From Nostocoides sp. (GTDB lineage Bacteria > Actinomycetota > Actinomycetes > Actinomycetales > Dermatophilaceae), in NCBI GenBank assembly GCA_016716625.1, contig JADJVJ010000001.1, positions 992,001 through 1,056,000 of the forward strand: 64,000 nucleotides of DNA, read 5' to 3'. The notes beneath the pieces are model-generated. The model had not been told where the DNA came from and made no database searches. It saw nothing but the letters and a program-made list of their open reading frames with translations. How positions within the stretch are numbered: the first letter of the stretch is position 1; every line of letters begins with the position of its first letter. Position numbers and translations under genes: made by a program. Shown piece after piece: positions 8,678-17,812 of the stretch.

Positions 8678-9859
8678 ATGACGCGCTCGGTGGCTCTCCT
8701 GGGCTCGACCGGTTCGATCGGCACCCAGGGCCTGGACATCATCGGCCGCAACCCGGAGCGGTTCACCGTCGCCGCCCTCGCCGGTGGCGCCAACCTCGAC
8801 CTGCTCGCCCGGCAGGCCGCCGAGCACCGCCCGCCGCTCGTCGCGCTCGCGACCGGCGACCGGCAGAGGCTCACCGAAGCCATCCGTGAGTATGCCGTCG
8901 CCGGTGGACACCCGGGCTACGCCCCCGAGGTCGTCGTCGGCGAGGACGCCGCCAGCGTGGCGGCCGGGTGCAGGGCCGATGTCGTGCTCAACGGGATCAC
9001 CGGCGCGATCGGGCTGCGTCCCACCCTCGCCGCGCTCGCGGCCGGCTCCACGCTCGCCCTGGCCAACAAGGAGTCGCTCATCATCGGCGGTCCGCTCGTC
9101 GCCGCGGCGGCCGGCCCCGACCAGATCGTCCCGGTCGACTCCGAACACTCCGCGCTCGCCCAGTGCCTGCGCGGGGGGACCGCGCCGGAGGTCCGCCGGC
9201 TCGTGCTCACCGCGAGCGGCGGACCGTTTCGGGGGCGTTCGCGGGCCTCGCTGGCCGCGGTCACCCCGGCCCAGGCCCTCGCGCACCCGACCTGGGACAT
9301 GGGCCGGGTCGTCACGACGAACTCGGCCACCCTGGTGAACAAGGGCCTTGAGGTCATCGAGGCGCACCTGCTCTTCGGCATCCCGTTCGAGCGGATCGAG
9401 GTCGTCGTCCACCCGCAGTCCGTCGTGCACTCCATGGTCGAGTTCGTCGACGGCTCCACCCTCGCCCAATGTTCGCCGCCGACAATGCTCATCCCGATCG
9501 CCCTTGGCCTGGCCTGGCCGGAGCGAGTCGCCGACGCCGGTCCGGCCTGCGACTGGACCACGGCGGCCACCTGGGAGTTCTTCCCCCTCGACAACGAGGC
9601 ATTCCCCGCGGTTGCCCTTGCCCGCCGCGTCGGGGCCGCGGGGGGTACCTACCCGGCGGTCTACAACGCGGCCAACGAGGTCTGTGTCGACGCCTTCCAC
9701 GAGGGCCGGATCGCCTTCCTCGACATCGTCGACACCGTCGAGCGGGTCGTCGAGGGGCACAATGGGATGCATCTGAACGCGCTGAGCGTTGAGGGAGTGC
9801 TTGCCGCCGACGACTGGGCGCGCCGTGAGGCCCGCCGCATTCTCGGCCTGACCGTGTAA
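8678..9859 (+). CDS. dxr: 1-deoxy-D-xylulose 5-phosphate reductoisomerase
   Basis: This 393-residue enzyme makes 2-C-methyl-D-erythritol 4-phosphate, the committed step of the MEP isoprenoid pathway. The NADPH site GSTGSIG is at residues 9-15. LANKESLI, the metal-binding VPVDSEHSA and the substrate loop HPQSVVHSMVEF are all intact. Length is normal. It stands directly ahead of rseP and ispG in the order conserved across actinobacteria, with a 30-base gap to rseP that carries a GGAGGG ribosome site. Confidence 0.96.
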   Translation: MTRSVALLGSTGSIGTQGLDIIGRNPERFTVAALAGGANLDLLARQAAEHRPPLVALATGDRQRLTEAIREYAVAGGHPGYAPEVVVGEDAASVAAGCRADVVLNGITGAIGLRPTLAALAAGSTLALANKESLIIGGPLVAAAAGPDQIVPVDSEHSALAQCLRGGTAPEVRRLVLTASGGPFRGRSRASLAAVTPAQALAHPTWDMGRVVTTNSATLVNKGLEVIEAHLLFGIPFERIEVVVHPQSVVHSMVEFVDGSTLAQCSPPTMLIPIALGLAWPERVADAGPACDWTTAATWEFFPLDNEAFPAVALARRVGAAGGTYPAVYNAANEVCVDAFHEGRIAFLDIVDTVERVVEGHNGMHLNALSVEGVLAADDWARREARRILGLTV

Positions 9860-9889
9860 GCCGCACCCGCGGCAACCCTGGAGGGACCC

Positions 9890-11254
9890 ATGACGATCCT
9901 CGCCGTGATCGGCGCCGTACTGCTCATGGTCTTCGGGGTGGCCCTCTCCATCGCCCTGCACGAGCTCGGGCACTTCCTCCCCGCGAAGCGGTTCGGGGTC
10001 CGGGTGTCCCAGTTCATGATCGGGTTCGGCCCGACCGTGTGGTCCCGGCGCCGCGGCGAGACCGAGTATGGCGTCAAGGCCATTCCGCTCGGGGGGTACA
10101 TCCGGATGATCGGGATGTTCCCGCCCCGGGCCGGGGATGCTCCGGGCACCGTCCGGGCCTCGAGCACCGGCCGGTTCTCCCAGCTCGTCGACGAGGCCCG
10201 CTCGGCCTCGGTCGAGGAGATCCAGCCCGGGGACGAGCGCCGGGTCTTCTATGGCCTCACCGTGCCCCGCAAGCTCGTCATCATGCTCGGTGGGCCGGTG
10301 ATGAACCTGCTCATCGCCATCGTCCTCACCACCTTCATCCTCACCGCGCACGGCGTGCAGAAGGAGCAGCCGGGCGTCGTCCTCAACTCGATCTCCGAAT
10401 GCGTCGTCCCGGCAGCCCAGGCCGCCTCGACGACGGTGTGCACCTCGGACATCCCCAAGACCCCGGCATACGCCGCGGGTCTGCGTCCCGGGGATCGGGT
10501 GCTCAGCGTCGGCGGGGTGGAGATGACCACGACGAGCGACCTCGGCAAGGTGATCCGCCCCCGGGTCGGTGAGCCCACCCAGATCGTGATCCAGCGCGAC
10601 GGGCAGCAGCTCACCCTCACCGCCACGCCGATCCGGAACACGCTGCCGCAGTTCGATGAGGACGGTCAGCCGGTGCTCGACGCCCAGGGCGTCCAAAAGA
10701 CCGTCGAGGCCGGCTTCCTCGGCGTCATGTCCGGTCCGGTCCTCGCCTACGAACGGCAGCCGCTCAGTGCGGTCCCGGCCGCCATCGGGGAGAACCTGAC
10801 CCGGACCTTCGCCGGCATCCTCGCGGTGCCGCAGAAACTCGTCGGGGTGTGGTCCGCGGTGACCTCCGATGCCGCGCGGCCGGTCGACGGTCCGATGTCC
10901 GTGGTCGGTGTCGGTCGAGTCGCCGGCGAGATCGGAGCCGGGCAGCTCGACTGGCTCGTCGGCGGCGAACCCGTCGACAAGGTGTTTGCCCTCATCGGGC
11001 TCATCGCCATGCTCAACATGATGCTCTTCGTCTTCAACCTCATCCCGCTGCTGCCGTTGGACGGCGGTCATGTCGCCGGAGCCCTGTGGGAGGGGGTCAA
11101 GCGCCGCTGGGCGAGCCTGCGCGGCCTGCCCGACCCCGGGCCGGTCGATGTCGCCAAGGCCCTTCCGTTGGCCTACACCGTCTCCCTGGTCCTGCTCGCG
11201 ATGTCGGTGCTGCTCATCTACGCCGACGTGGTCAAGCCGATCAAGCTCGGCTGA
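9890..11254 (+). CDS. rseP: Site-2 membrane metalloprotease RseP/RasP
   Basis: A 454-residue intramembrane zinc protease that cleaves membrane-bound anti-sigma factors and similar substrates. The zinc motif HELGH is at residues 24-28 in the first membrane helix, and the second active-site motif LPLDGGH is near residue 390. A PDZ domain lies between (AAGLRPGDRVLSVGG). RBS GGAGGG is spaced 6 bases from the ATG. It is sandwiched between dxr and ispG, as in other actinobacteria. Its natural substrates here are unknown. Confidence 0.93.
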   Translation: MTILAVIGAVLLMVFGVALSIALHELGHFLPAKRFGVRVSQFMIGFGPTVWSRRRGETEYGVKAIPLGGYIRMIGMFPPRAGDAPGTVRASSTGRFSQLVDEARSASVEEIQPGDERRVFYGLTVPRKLVIMLGGPVMNLLIAIVLTTFILTAHGVQKEQPGVVLNSISECVVPAAQAASTTVCTSDIPKTPAYAAGLRPGDRVLSVGGVEMTTTSDLGKVIRPRVGEPTQIVIQRDGQQLTLTATPIRNTLPQFDEDGQPVLDAQGVQKTVEAGFLGVMSGPVLAYERQPLSAVPAAIGENLTRTFAGILAVPQKLVGVWSAVTSDAARPVDGPMSVVGVGRVAGEIGAGQLDWLVGGEPVDKVFALIGLIAMLNMMLFVFNLIPLLPLDGGHVAGALWEGVKRRWASLRGLPDPGPVDVAKALPLAYTVSLVLLAMSVLLIYADVVKPIKLG

Positions 11255-11276
11255 GCCCGGGCGCCACGGCATACCG

Positions 11277-11282
11277 GATAAT
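11277..11282 (+). promoter_or_regulatory. -10 box for leaderless ispG
   Basis: GATAAT lies 7 bp before the ATG at 11290 and is close to the TATAAT consensus. It directly follows a copy of the frequent CGGCATAC word (11267-11274). The spacing suggests transcription from the ispG start codon, independent of rseP. Confidence 0.5.
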
Positions 11283-11289
11283 GGGCCCC

Positions 11290-12450
11290 ATGTCTGTTGG
11301 ACTCGGTATGCCGTCCCTGCCCCCGCCCGTGCTCTCGCCGCGGCGCCAGACGCGCAAAATCCGGGTCGGCAAGGTCTTCGTCGGGGGGGACGCACCGATC
11401 TCGGTTCAGTCGATGACCACGACCCCGACCACGGACATCAACGCGACCCTGCAGCAGATCGCCGAACTCACCGCGGCGGGCTGCGATATCGTCCGGGTGG
11501 CCTGCCCGAGCCGCGACGACGCCGATGCCCTGCCCGCGATCGCGCGCAAGTCGCAGATCCCGGTCATCGCGGACATCCATTTCCAGCCCAACTACGTCTA
11601 TGCCGCGATCGACGCCGGCTGCGCCGCGGTCCGGGTCAACCCGGGCAACATTCGTGCCTTCGACGACCAGGTCGGTGAGATCGCCCGGCGGGCCGCTGCG
11701 GCCGGGGTCTCGATCCGGATCGGGGTCAACGCCGGGTCCCTGGACAAGCGGCTGCTCGAGAAGTACGGCAAGCCGACCGCCGAGGCCCTGGTGGAGTCGG
11801 CGGTGTGGGAGGCCGGGCTCTTCGAGGAGCACGGGTTCCACGACTTCAAGATCTCGGTGAAGCACAACGACCCGGTCGTCATGGTCCGGGCGTACGAACT
11901 GCTGTCCGAACGTGGGGACTGGCCGCTGCATTTGGGCGTGACCGAGGCCGGGCCGGCGTTCCAGGGCACGATCAAGTCGGCGACCGCCTTCGGGGCCCTG
12001 CTCGCCCGGGGCATCGGGGACACCATCCGGGTGTCGCTGTCCGCGCCGCCGGTCGAGGAGGTCAAGGTCGGCAACGCGATCCTGCAGTCGCTCAACCTCA
12101 AGCCACGCAAGCTCGAAATCGTCTCCTGTCCGAGCTGCGGCCGCGCCCAGGTCGACGTCTACACCCTCGCCGAGCAGGTGACCGCCGGGCTCGAGGGCCT
12201 CACTGTCCCGCTGCGGGTGGCCGTCATGGGATGCGTCGTCAACGGACCCGGCGAGGCTCGCGAGGCCGACCTCGGGGTCGCCTCCGGGAACGGTAAAGGC
12301 CAGATCTTCGTCAAGGGCGAGGTCATCAAGACGGTGCCGGAGAGCCAGATCGTCGAGACCCTCATCGAGGAGGCCATGCGGATCGCCGAGGAGATGGGCG
12401 AGCCGATCGACGAGGAGTCCGCCGGCAGCCCGAGCGTCACCGTCGGCTGA
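11290..12450 (+). CDS. ispG: 4-hydroxy-3-methylbut-2-en-1-yl diphosphate synthase
   Basis: An iron-sulfur enzyme of 386 residues acting in the MEP pathway. Its typical N-terminal TIM-barrel begins PISVQSMTTTPTTD. The C-terminal 4Fe-4S domain has cysteines in SCPSCGR and MGCVVNGPGEAREAD. An in-frame ATG at 11281 lies within the -10 box, so 11290 is the better start. Together with dxr, it gives this window two MEP enzymes. Confidence 0.95.
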   Translation: MSVGLGMPSLPPPVLSPRRQTRKIRVGKVFVGGDAPISVQSMTTTPTTDINATLQQIAELTAAGCDIVRVACPSRDDADALPAIARKSQIPVIADIHFQPNYVYAAIDAGCAAVRVNPGNIRAFDDQVGEIARRAAAAGVSIRIGVNAGSLDKRLLEKYGKPTAEALVESAVWEAGLFEEHGFHDFKISVKHNDPVVMVRAYELLSERGDWPLHLGVTEAGPAFQGTIKSATAFGALLARGIGDTIRVSLSAPPVEEVKVGNAILQSLNLKPRKLEIVSCPSCGRAQVDVYTLAEQVTAGLEGLTVPLRVAVMGCVVNGPGEAREADLGVASGNGKGQIFVKGEVIKTVPESQIVETLIEEAMRIAEEMGEPIDEESAGSPSVTVG

Positions 12451-12458
12451 TCTGCCCG

Positions 12459-13157
12459 ATGGGCGCGCTTGATGGGTTCCGCGCTCCGGCCCCGAGCGGG
12501 CAGCGCGCGGACGTCCTCGGCGGCCTGGCTGCAGCCATCGTCTCGATCGGTGCCGCGCGCCGGGTGGTCGTCGCTTTCGATGGTGTCGACGGGGCTGGCA
12601 AGACCGTGCTGGCCGACGAACTCGCTGCCCTCATCGCACCCTTCCGTGAGGTCCATCGGGCCGGCGTCGACGGGTTCCACCATCCGCGAGCCGTCCGCTA
12701 CGCCCGGGGGCGAACGCCCGAGACGTTCTATCGGGACTCCTATGACTATGCCGCGCTTCGGCGTGAACTGCTCACCCCGTTCCGCGGCGGTCAGCCCTAT
12801 CGGGCTGCCCTCCACGACGTGGAACGGGACCGCCCGGTGGGGGAAGAGGGGCTGCGACCGGCGGCCGGGCCGGAGGCGGCCCTGCTGCTCGATGGGATCT
12901 TCCTCCATCGCCCCGAGGTCGCCGACCTGTGGGATGCGAGCTTGTGGGTCGAGGCGCCCTTCGCGGTGTCGGTGCCTCGCGGCAATGCGCGGTTCGGTCC
13001 CGTGACGGCCGAACGCGCCGACCCCGACTCGGCGCTCAACGAGCGGTATGTCGTGGCGCAGCGCCGCTACCTGGCCGCGGTCCGCCCCGCGGATCACGCC
13101 ACCTGGGTTCTGGACAACACCGACCTCGACCGGCCGAGACTGACCGTGTCTCGTTGA
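12459..13157 (+). CDS. Uridine kinase-like P-loop phosphotransferase
   Basis: A 232-residue protein with Walker A GVDGAGKT at residues 42-49 and an FHHPRAVRY segment with the HHP signature of uridine kinase-like proteins. It also has a DGIFLHRPEV motif (lid/substrate region) and a conserved late LDNTDLDRP. Such proteins phosphorylate nucleosides or related small molecules. The gene starts 8 bases after ispG without a clear ribosome site, which suggests co-transcription. The exact substrate is not determined; it is shorter than fused uridine kinase/UPRT enzymes. Confidence 0.75.
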   Translation: MGALDGFRAPAPSGQRADVLGGLAAAIVSIGAARRVVVAFDGVDGAGKTVLADELAALIAPFREVHRAGVDGFHHPRAVRYARGRTPETFYRDSYDYAALRRELLTPFRGGQPYRAALHDVERDRPVGEEGLRPAAGPEAALLLDGIFLHRPEVADLWDASLWVEAPFAVSVPRGNARFGPVTAERADPDSALNERYVVAQRRYLAAVRPADHATWVLDNTDLDRPRLTVSR

Positions 13158-13330
13158 GTACGGTGCGTGGGTGGGGCTTGGTCCGGTGCCGTCGGACCTG
13201 CAGTAGCCGTCTCGAGGCCTCGTGCTGGCTGGCGCCCCCGCACGAGCAAGAACCGCGGGGTGGGTCATTGCCGGTTCGGCGGAACGCTCGAGCCGTCGCT
13301 GAGGGCTGATGCCGGAAGCGATCTCGGGCT

Positions 13331-13336
13331 TAGGCT
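13331..13336 (+). promoter_or_regulatory. -10 box of a leaderless promoter for the DUF4081 acetyltransferase
   Basis: TAGGCT ends 6 bp before the GTG at 13343; no Shine-Dalgarno sequence is present. The 185-base region 13158-13342 shows nothing else recognisable. Confidence 0.5.
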
Positions 13337-13342
13337 GGGCCC

Positions 13343-14188
13343 GTGCTCAGAACGCGCAGCCCGGTGCGTCCGCTCTCCCACCTGGAGTGCGATGCGGCCC
13401 TGGAGTTGTGTGCGCGCGACCTGCCGGCGAATGTGTTCGCGGCCTCTCGGGTGATCGAGGCGTCGCGCACCGGAGCGTTCGGTTCGATCCTGGCCCATGT
13501 CGAGGACGGCGAGCTGTCCTCGCTGTGCTGGGCCAGTGCCAACGTCGTCCCGGTGGAGACCGTGACCGAGGATCGGTCGGCATACGCCGAACGGCTCCGC
13601 CGCTGGCGGTCCCGGTGCGCCTCGGTGTTCGGGCCTCGCGAGGCGGTTACCGATCTCTGGGGGCAGCTCGAGCCGGCCTGGGGCCGCCCGCGGGCGATCC
13701 GCGCCTCCCAGCCCCTGCTCGCCACCACGACCCCGCCCTCGGCGCTCGGAGTGCAGCTCGATCCGCGCGTTCGACCCGCGAGGCCCGACGAGGTGGACCG
13801 CGTCGTGCCGGCCGCGGCCCACATGTTCACCGCCGAGATCGGTTACCCCCCGTACTCCGGCAGCGGGCGAGGGTACCGGTCGGCGGTCGCCGGGCTCATC
13901 AGTGCCGGTCACACCTATGTGGTCGTTGAGGAGGGCGAGGTCATCTTCAAGACCGATGTCGGGTCGCTCGCGCTCGGCTGTGCCCAGCTGCAGGGGGTGT
14001 GGGTGACCCCTCGGCTGCGGGGACACGGACTGGCCGCCCCCATGCTCGCCACAGTCGTCGAACACCTCATGGCCGGTCCGGCACCGATGGTCTGCCTCTA
14101 TGTCAACGACTTCAATGCCGCCGCGCGGGCGGCATACGCTCGGCTCGGGTTCACAGAGGTCGGGGAGTTCACCACCATCCTGCTCTGA
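13343..14188 (+). CDS. DUF4081-containing GNAT N-acetyltransferase
   Basis: A 281-residue protein with an N-terminal DUF4081-like half (AALELCARDLPANVF) and a C-terminal GNAT acetyltransferase half. The acetyl-CoA loop is near LQGVWVTPRLRGHGLAAPM, followed by VCLYVNDFNAAARAAYARLG. This family is usually found close to ispG in actinobacteria, as here. The substrate is unknown. The GTG start is supported by a leaderless TAGGCT promoter 6 bp upstream. Confidence 0.8.
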   Translation: MLRTRSPVRPLSHLECDAALELCARDLPANVFAASRVIEASRTGAFGSILAHVEDGELSSLCWASANVVPVETVTEDRSAYAERLRRWRSRCASVFGPREAVTDLWGQLEPAWGRPRAIRASQPLLATTTPPSALGVQLDPRVRPARPDEVDRVVPAAAHMFTAEIGYPPYSGSGRGYRSAVAGLISAGHTYVVVEEGEVIFKTDVGSLALGCAQLQGVWVTPRLRGHGLAAPMLATVVEHLMAGPAPMVCLYVNDFNAAARAAYARLGFTEVGEFTTILL

Positions 14189-14283
14189 GCGTGATCCTGC
14201 TCTCAGGGCATGCGGACGGTGCCAGGACGGGGTGAGCGGCCGGGGCAGCCGCCTGATTGACTGGTGGGAGGAGGATGCCACCC

Positions 14284-15150
14284 ATGGCCACGATCGAGTG
14301 GGCTCGCCCCACGGAGGACGACCTGCCCCAGCTCGCCGGGCTGGCGGCGGAGTGCCTGCGCGCGGACGGCGGGCTTCCGCTGCTCACCGACGAATCGATG
14401 CTTCGCCGGCTCTTCCTCGACGTACCGGGCATTGCCGGTCGCGACGACATCGGCGACATTGTCGCGGTGGCGTCACTCGGCCGCGAGGAGGATGGCGGGC
14501 CGTCGGCGGCGATGCTCATCCAGCCGGGACAGGTGCTCACCGGGGCTGGGGAGCAGTTGATCGCGTGGATCCGGGAGCATTCCACCGGGGCGCCGATCCG
14601 GCTGGCGATGGAATCCACCTCCGTGGAGACCGAGCAGCTCATGGCCGAGCACGGCTTGCACCGGGTGTTTGCCGAAACCGTCATGCGGCATCGGCTGCGT
14701 CGGATCCCGAGAGTCCCGCTCCCGGCCGGGCTGCAGACGGTGGCCTTCACCGAAGAGACCGCGCACGCCTTCTATCTGGCCTATTCGCGGTCCTTTGCCG
14801 ACCGGCCCGGATTCCCCGGAACACCCGAAGAGGAGTGGCTGAGCTGGCTCACCTCGGAGCCGGAGTTTCTGCCGTCGGCGTCCCGGGTGGCCCTGGACGA
14901 GGCCGAGGCTCCCGTCGGTTTCGTCACCCTGGGCGGAAACTGGATCGACCAGGTCGGGGTCATCCCGCCCTGGCGCGGACGCCGGCTGGGAGCCCACCTC
15001 GTTGCGCGCTCGCTGACCGCCATCCAACGCGCCGGTGGTGAGGTTGCCTGGCTCGCCGTCACCGTGGACAACCCGGCGGCGGACCTCTACTGCCGGCTGG
15101 GCTTCAAGGCCAAGGGCACCAGGGCCCGCTACGCCGACCGCGCCACCTGA
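14284..15150 (+). CDS. GNAT family N-acetyltransferase, two-domain
   Basis: A 288-residue protein whose C-terminal half carries the GNAT acetyl-CoA motif (IPPWRGRRLGAHLVARSL) and a typical ending VDNPAADLYCRLGFKAKG. The N-terminal half looks like a second, degenerate GNAT fold, so the whole resembles tandem acetyltransferases such as mycothiol synthase, although the identity is not established. The start chosen is ATG 14284, 9 bases after a strong GGGAGGAGG ribosome site; ATG 14275 lies too close to it. Confidence 0.7.
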   Translation: MATIEWARPTEDDLPQLAGLAAECLRADGGLPLLTDESMLRRLFLDVPGIAGRDDIGDIVAVASLGREEDGGPSAAMLIQPGQVLTGAGEQLIAWIREHSTGAPIRLAMESTSVETEQLMAEHGLHRVFAETVMRHRLRRIPRVPLPAGLQTVAFTEETAHAFYLAYSRSFADRPGFPGTPEEEWLSWLTSEPEFLPSASRVALDEAEAPVGFVTLGGNWIDQVGVIPPWRGRRLGAHLVARSLTAIQRAGGEVAWLAVTVDNPAADLYCRLGFKAKGTRARYADRAT

Positions 15151-15160
15151 CCCAAAGGTG

Positions 15161-15176
15161 ATACCCCACGGGGTAT
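15161..15176. promoter_or_regulatory. CsoR/CstR-like operator palindrome over the TauE/SafE promoter
   Basis: ATACCCC and GGGGTAT form a perfect 7-bp inverted repeat separated by two bases, and its right arm overlaps the TATGAT -10 box. This shape (ATACCCC...GGGGTAT) is that of operators bound by the CsoR/RcnR/CstR repressor family, which sense copper, nickel or persulfides. No CsoR-family gene lies in the window, so the regulator would be encoded elsewhere. Binding is inferred. Confidence 0.6.
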
Positions 15177-15179
15177 GAT
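15174..15179 (+). promoter_or_regulatory. -10 box for leaderless TauE/SafE gene
   Basis: TATGAT ends 6 bp before GTG 15186, consistent with leaderless transcription. It overlaps the operator at 15161-15176, so repressor binding would block initiation directly. Confidence 0.55.
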
Positions 15180-15185
15180 CCGACC

Positions 15186-15938
15186 GTGCTCATCCTCACC
15201 GCGGCGCTGGCCGTCGTCATCGGCCTTGCCCTGGGACTCCTCGGCGGGGGTGGCTCGATTCTCACCGTCCCACTCCTGGTCTACGTCGCCGGAATGGCGC
15301 CCAAGCCCGCCATCGCGAGCTCGCTCTTCATCGTCGGGACGACGGCCCTCGCTGCGGTCGTCCAGCACGCTCGCGCCGGACGGGTGCGCTGGCGCACCGG
15401 TGTCATCTTCGGCCTCTCCGCAATGGCGGGGGCGTATCTCGGTGGTCGGCTTGCCGCCTACGTCCCCGGCCAATGGCTCCTCGTCGGCTTCGCCCTCATG
15501 ATGCTCGCCACCGCGTGGGCCATGATCCGAGGTCGAAAGGAGCGCGCGGATGCCCCGGAACGCCACGAACTCCCGGTGTTGCTCGTGCTGGCCGAAGGTG
15601 TTGTCGTCGGACTTGTCACCGGCATCGTGGGAGCCGGTGGTGGGTTCCTCGTCGTGCCCGCCCTGGTCCTCCTTGGTGGGCTGCCGATGTCGGTCGCCGT
15701 CGGCACGAGCCTGCTCGTCATCGCCATGAAGTCCTTCGCCGGGCTGGCCGGCTACCTCGCCTCGGTCCAGATCGACTGGCGCACCACCCTGCTCGTCACC
15801 GGCATCGCCGTCCTCGGCAGCATCATCGGTGGGCGATTCGCCGGCCGGATCCCCGGTGAGGTCCTGCGCAAAGGCTTCGGCTGGTTCGTCCTGGCCATGG
15901 GTACCTTCGTCCTGGTCCAGTCCGCCCTCGGCCACTAG
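15186..15938 (+). CDS. TauE/SafE family sulfite/organosulfonate exporter
   Basis: A 250-residue membrane protein with about eight hydrophobic helices in two repeats. Each repeat starts with the glycine-rich motif of the family (LGLLGGGGSILTVPLL near residue 18 and VGAGGGFLVVPALVLL near residue 150). TauE/SafE proteins are thought to export sulfite, sulfoacetate or related sulfur anions. The CsoR/CstR-like operator over its promoter fits a role in sulfide/persulfide or metal stress, since CstR regulons in other bacteria include a TauE-like gene. The start is GTG 15186. The substrate is inferred only. Confidence 0.82.
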   Translation: MLILTAALAVVIGLALGLLGGGGSILTVPLLVYVAGMAPKPAIASSLFIVGTTALAAVVQHARAGRVRWRTGVIFGLSAMAGAYLGGRLAAYVPGQWLLVGFALMMLATAWAMIRGRKERADAPERHELPVLLVLAEGVVVGLVTGIVGAGGGFLVVPALVLLGGLPMSVAVGTSLLVIAMKSFAGLAGYLASVQIDWRTTLLVTGIAVLGSIIGGRFAGRIPGEVLRKGFGWFVLAMGTFVLVQSALGH

Positions 15939-15995
15939 CCACCCACCCCGGGCCACTCGCGGCGAAAGCCGCGCGCACGGCATACCGGAAATCGT

Positions 15996-16001
15996 TATCC
16001 T
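15996..16001 (+). promoter_or_regulatory. Putative -10 box of proS
   Basis: TATCCT lies about 40 bases before the GTG start in a 104-base gap and follows a CGGCATAC word (15978-15985). A normal AGGAG ribosome site comes later, so this transcript would have a leader. The evidence is weak. Confidence 0.3.
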
Positions 16002-16042
16002 TGGCGGGCCCGCAATCACCGTCTCCCCAGGAGCCCCCCGTC

Positions 16043-17812
16043 GTGGCCATGCGTCTGTCGTCCCTGTTCCTGCGAACCCTGCGGGAGGACCCTGCCGACG
16101 CCGAGGTGCCGAGCCACCGCCTGCTCGTGCGGGCCGGCTACATCCGGCGGACCAGCCCGGGGATCTACACCTGGCTGCCGCTCGGCCTGCGGGTGCTGCG
16201 CAACGTCGAGCGGATCGTCCGCGAGGAGATGGACGGCATCGGCGCCCAGGAGATCCTCTTCCCGGCGCTCCTGCCGCGCGAGCCATATGACGCGAGCGGG
16301 CGGTGGACCGACTACGGGGACAACATCTTCCGGCTCCAGGACCGCAAGGGCAACGACTACCTCCTCGGCCCGACCCACGAGGAGATGTTCACCCTCGCGG
16401 TCAAGGACATGTTCAGTTCCTACAAGGACCTGCCGCTCGCGCTCTACCAGATCCAGATCAAGTACCGGGACGAGGCCCGGCCGCGGGCCGGCATCCTGCG
16501 CGGCCGCGAGTTCGTCATGAAGGACTCCTACTCCTTCGACATCGACGACGCCGGTCTCGACGTGAGCTACCAGGCCCATCGGGACGCCTATGTGCGGATC
16601 TTCGACCGGCTCGGCTTCGACTACGTCATCGTCCAGGCGATGTCCGGGGCCATGGGCGGCAGCCGCTCCGAGGAGTTCCTCGCCACTGCCGTCAACGGTG
16701 AGGACACCTACGTCCACTGCCCCAACTGCGGATATGCCGCCAACGTCGAGGCGGTCCAGGTCCCCACGCCCGAACCGATCCCGTATTCCGGACTGCCCGC
16801 CGCCCACGTCGAAGACACCCCGGACACCCCGACGATCGACACCCTCGTCGCCTCCGCGAATGCCCACCACCCCCGGGCCGACGGCCGAGCCTGGACCGCG
16901 GCCGACACCCTGAAGAACGTCATCGTCATGCTCGTCCACCCCGACGGCACCCGCGAGCCGCTGGCCATCGGGCTCGCCGGCGACCGCGAGGTCGACGAGA
17001 AGCGACTCGGTGCGCAGGTCGAGCCGGCCCGGGTCGAGGCGTTCGAGGAGAAGGACTTCGCCGCGCACCCGAGCCTGGCCAAGGGCTATCTCGGCCCCGG
17101 CGTTCTCGGCAGCGAACGACCCTCCGGCATCCGCTACCTGCTCGACCCGCGAGTCGTGCCGGGGACCGCGTGGATCACCGGCGCCGACGAGCACGGCAGA
17201 CACGTCTTCGACCTCGTCGCCGGCCGCGACTTCACCGCCGACGGCACCATCGAGGCCGCCGAGGTCCGTGACGGGGACGCCTGCCCGAGCTGCGGCAGCG
17301 CCCTGGAGTCCGCGCGCGGCATCGAGATGGGCCACATCTTCCAGCTCGGCCGCAAGTACGCCGAAGCGCTCGGACTGCAGGTGCTCGACGAGCAGGGCAA
17401 GCTCAAGACGGTGACGATGGGTTCGTATGGCGTCGGATGCTCGCGGGCCGTGGCCTGTATCGCCGAGGGCAACCACGACGAGTCCGGGCTGATCTGGCCG
17501 CGCAACATCAGCCCGGCCGATGTGCATGTCGTGGCGACCGGCAAGGACGAGGAGGTCCATGCCTTCGCCGAGGAACTCACCGGAGCACTCGAGGCCGTCG
17601 GCGTCGGCGTCATCCTCGACGACCGCCGAGCTGCCAGCCCCGGGGTGAAGTTCAAGGACGCTGAGCTCATCGGGGTGCCGACCATCGTCGTCGTCGGGCG
17701 GGGCCTGGCGGACGGCACGATCGAGATCAAGGACCGTCGCAGCGGGGAGCGCCGCGAGGTGCGCACCGACTCCGCGGTCTCGGAGATCCTCGCCGAGATC
17801 GGCCGCACATGA
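16043..17812 (+). CDS. proS: Prolyl-tRNA synthetase (bacterial type with editing domain)
   Basis: A 589-residue class II synthetase that charges tRNA-Pro. Motif 1 is near SPGIYTWLPLGLRVLRNVE, and motif 2 contains YRDEARPRAGILRGREFVMKD. The YbaK-like editing insertion is in the middle (residues ~230-400), followed by GVGCSRAVACIAE (motif 3) and an anticodon-binding domain. The GTG at 16043 is 9 bases after AGGAG and is preferred to ATG 16049. The 3' end overlaps the next gene by four bases (ATGA). Confidence 0.95.
   Translation: MAMRLSSLFLRTLREDPADAEVPSHRLLVRAGYIRRTSPGIYTWLPLGLRVLRNVERIVREEMDGIGAQEILFPALLPREPYDASGRWTDYGDNIFRLQDRKGNDYLLGPTHEEMFTLAVKDMFSSYKDLPLALYQIQIKYRDEARPRAGILRGREFVMKDSYSFDIDDAGLDVSYQAHRDAYVRIFDRLGFDYVIVQAMSGAMGGSRSEEFLATAVNGEDTYVHCPNCGYAANVEAVQVPTPEPIPYSGLPAAHVEDTPDTPTIDTLVASANAHHPRADGRAWTAADTLKNVIVMLVHPDGTREPLAIGLAGDREVDEKRLGAQVEPARVEAFEEKDFAAHPSLAKGYLGPGVLGSERPSGIRYLLDPRVVPGTAWITGADEHGRHVFDLVAGRDFTADGTIEAAEVRDGDACPSCGSALESARGIEMGHIFQLGRKYAEALGLQVLDEQGKLKTVTMGSYGVGCSRAVACIAEGNHDESGLIWPRNISPADVHVVATGKDEEVHAFAEELTGALEAVGVGVILDDRRAASPGVKFKDAELIGVPTIVVVGRGLADGTIEIKDRRSGERREVRTDSAVSEILAEIGRT

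Noticed and set aside
8282..11395. Very long minus-strand open frame opposite barstar, dxr and rseP
   Set aside because: It is antisense to three well-recognised genes and encodes a low-complexity Gly/Asp/Arg-rich sequence without domains, as expected from high-GC third positions.
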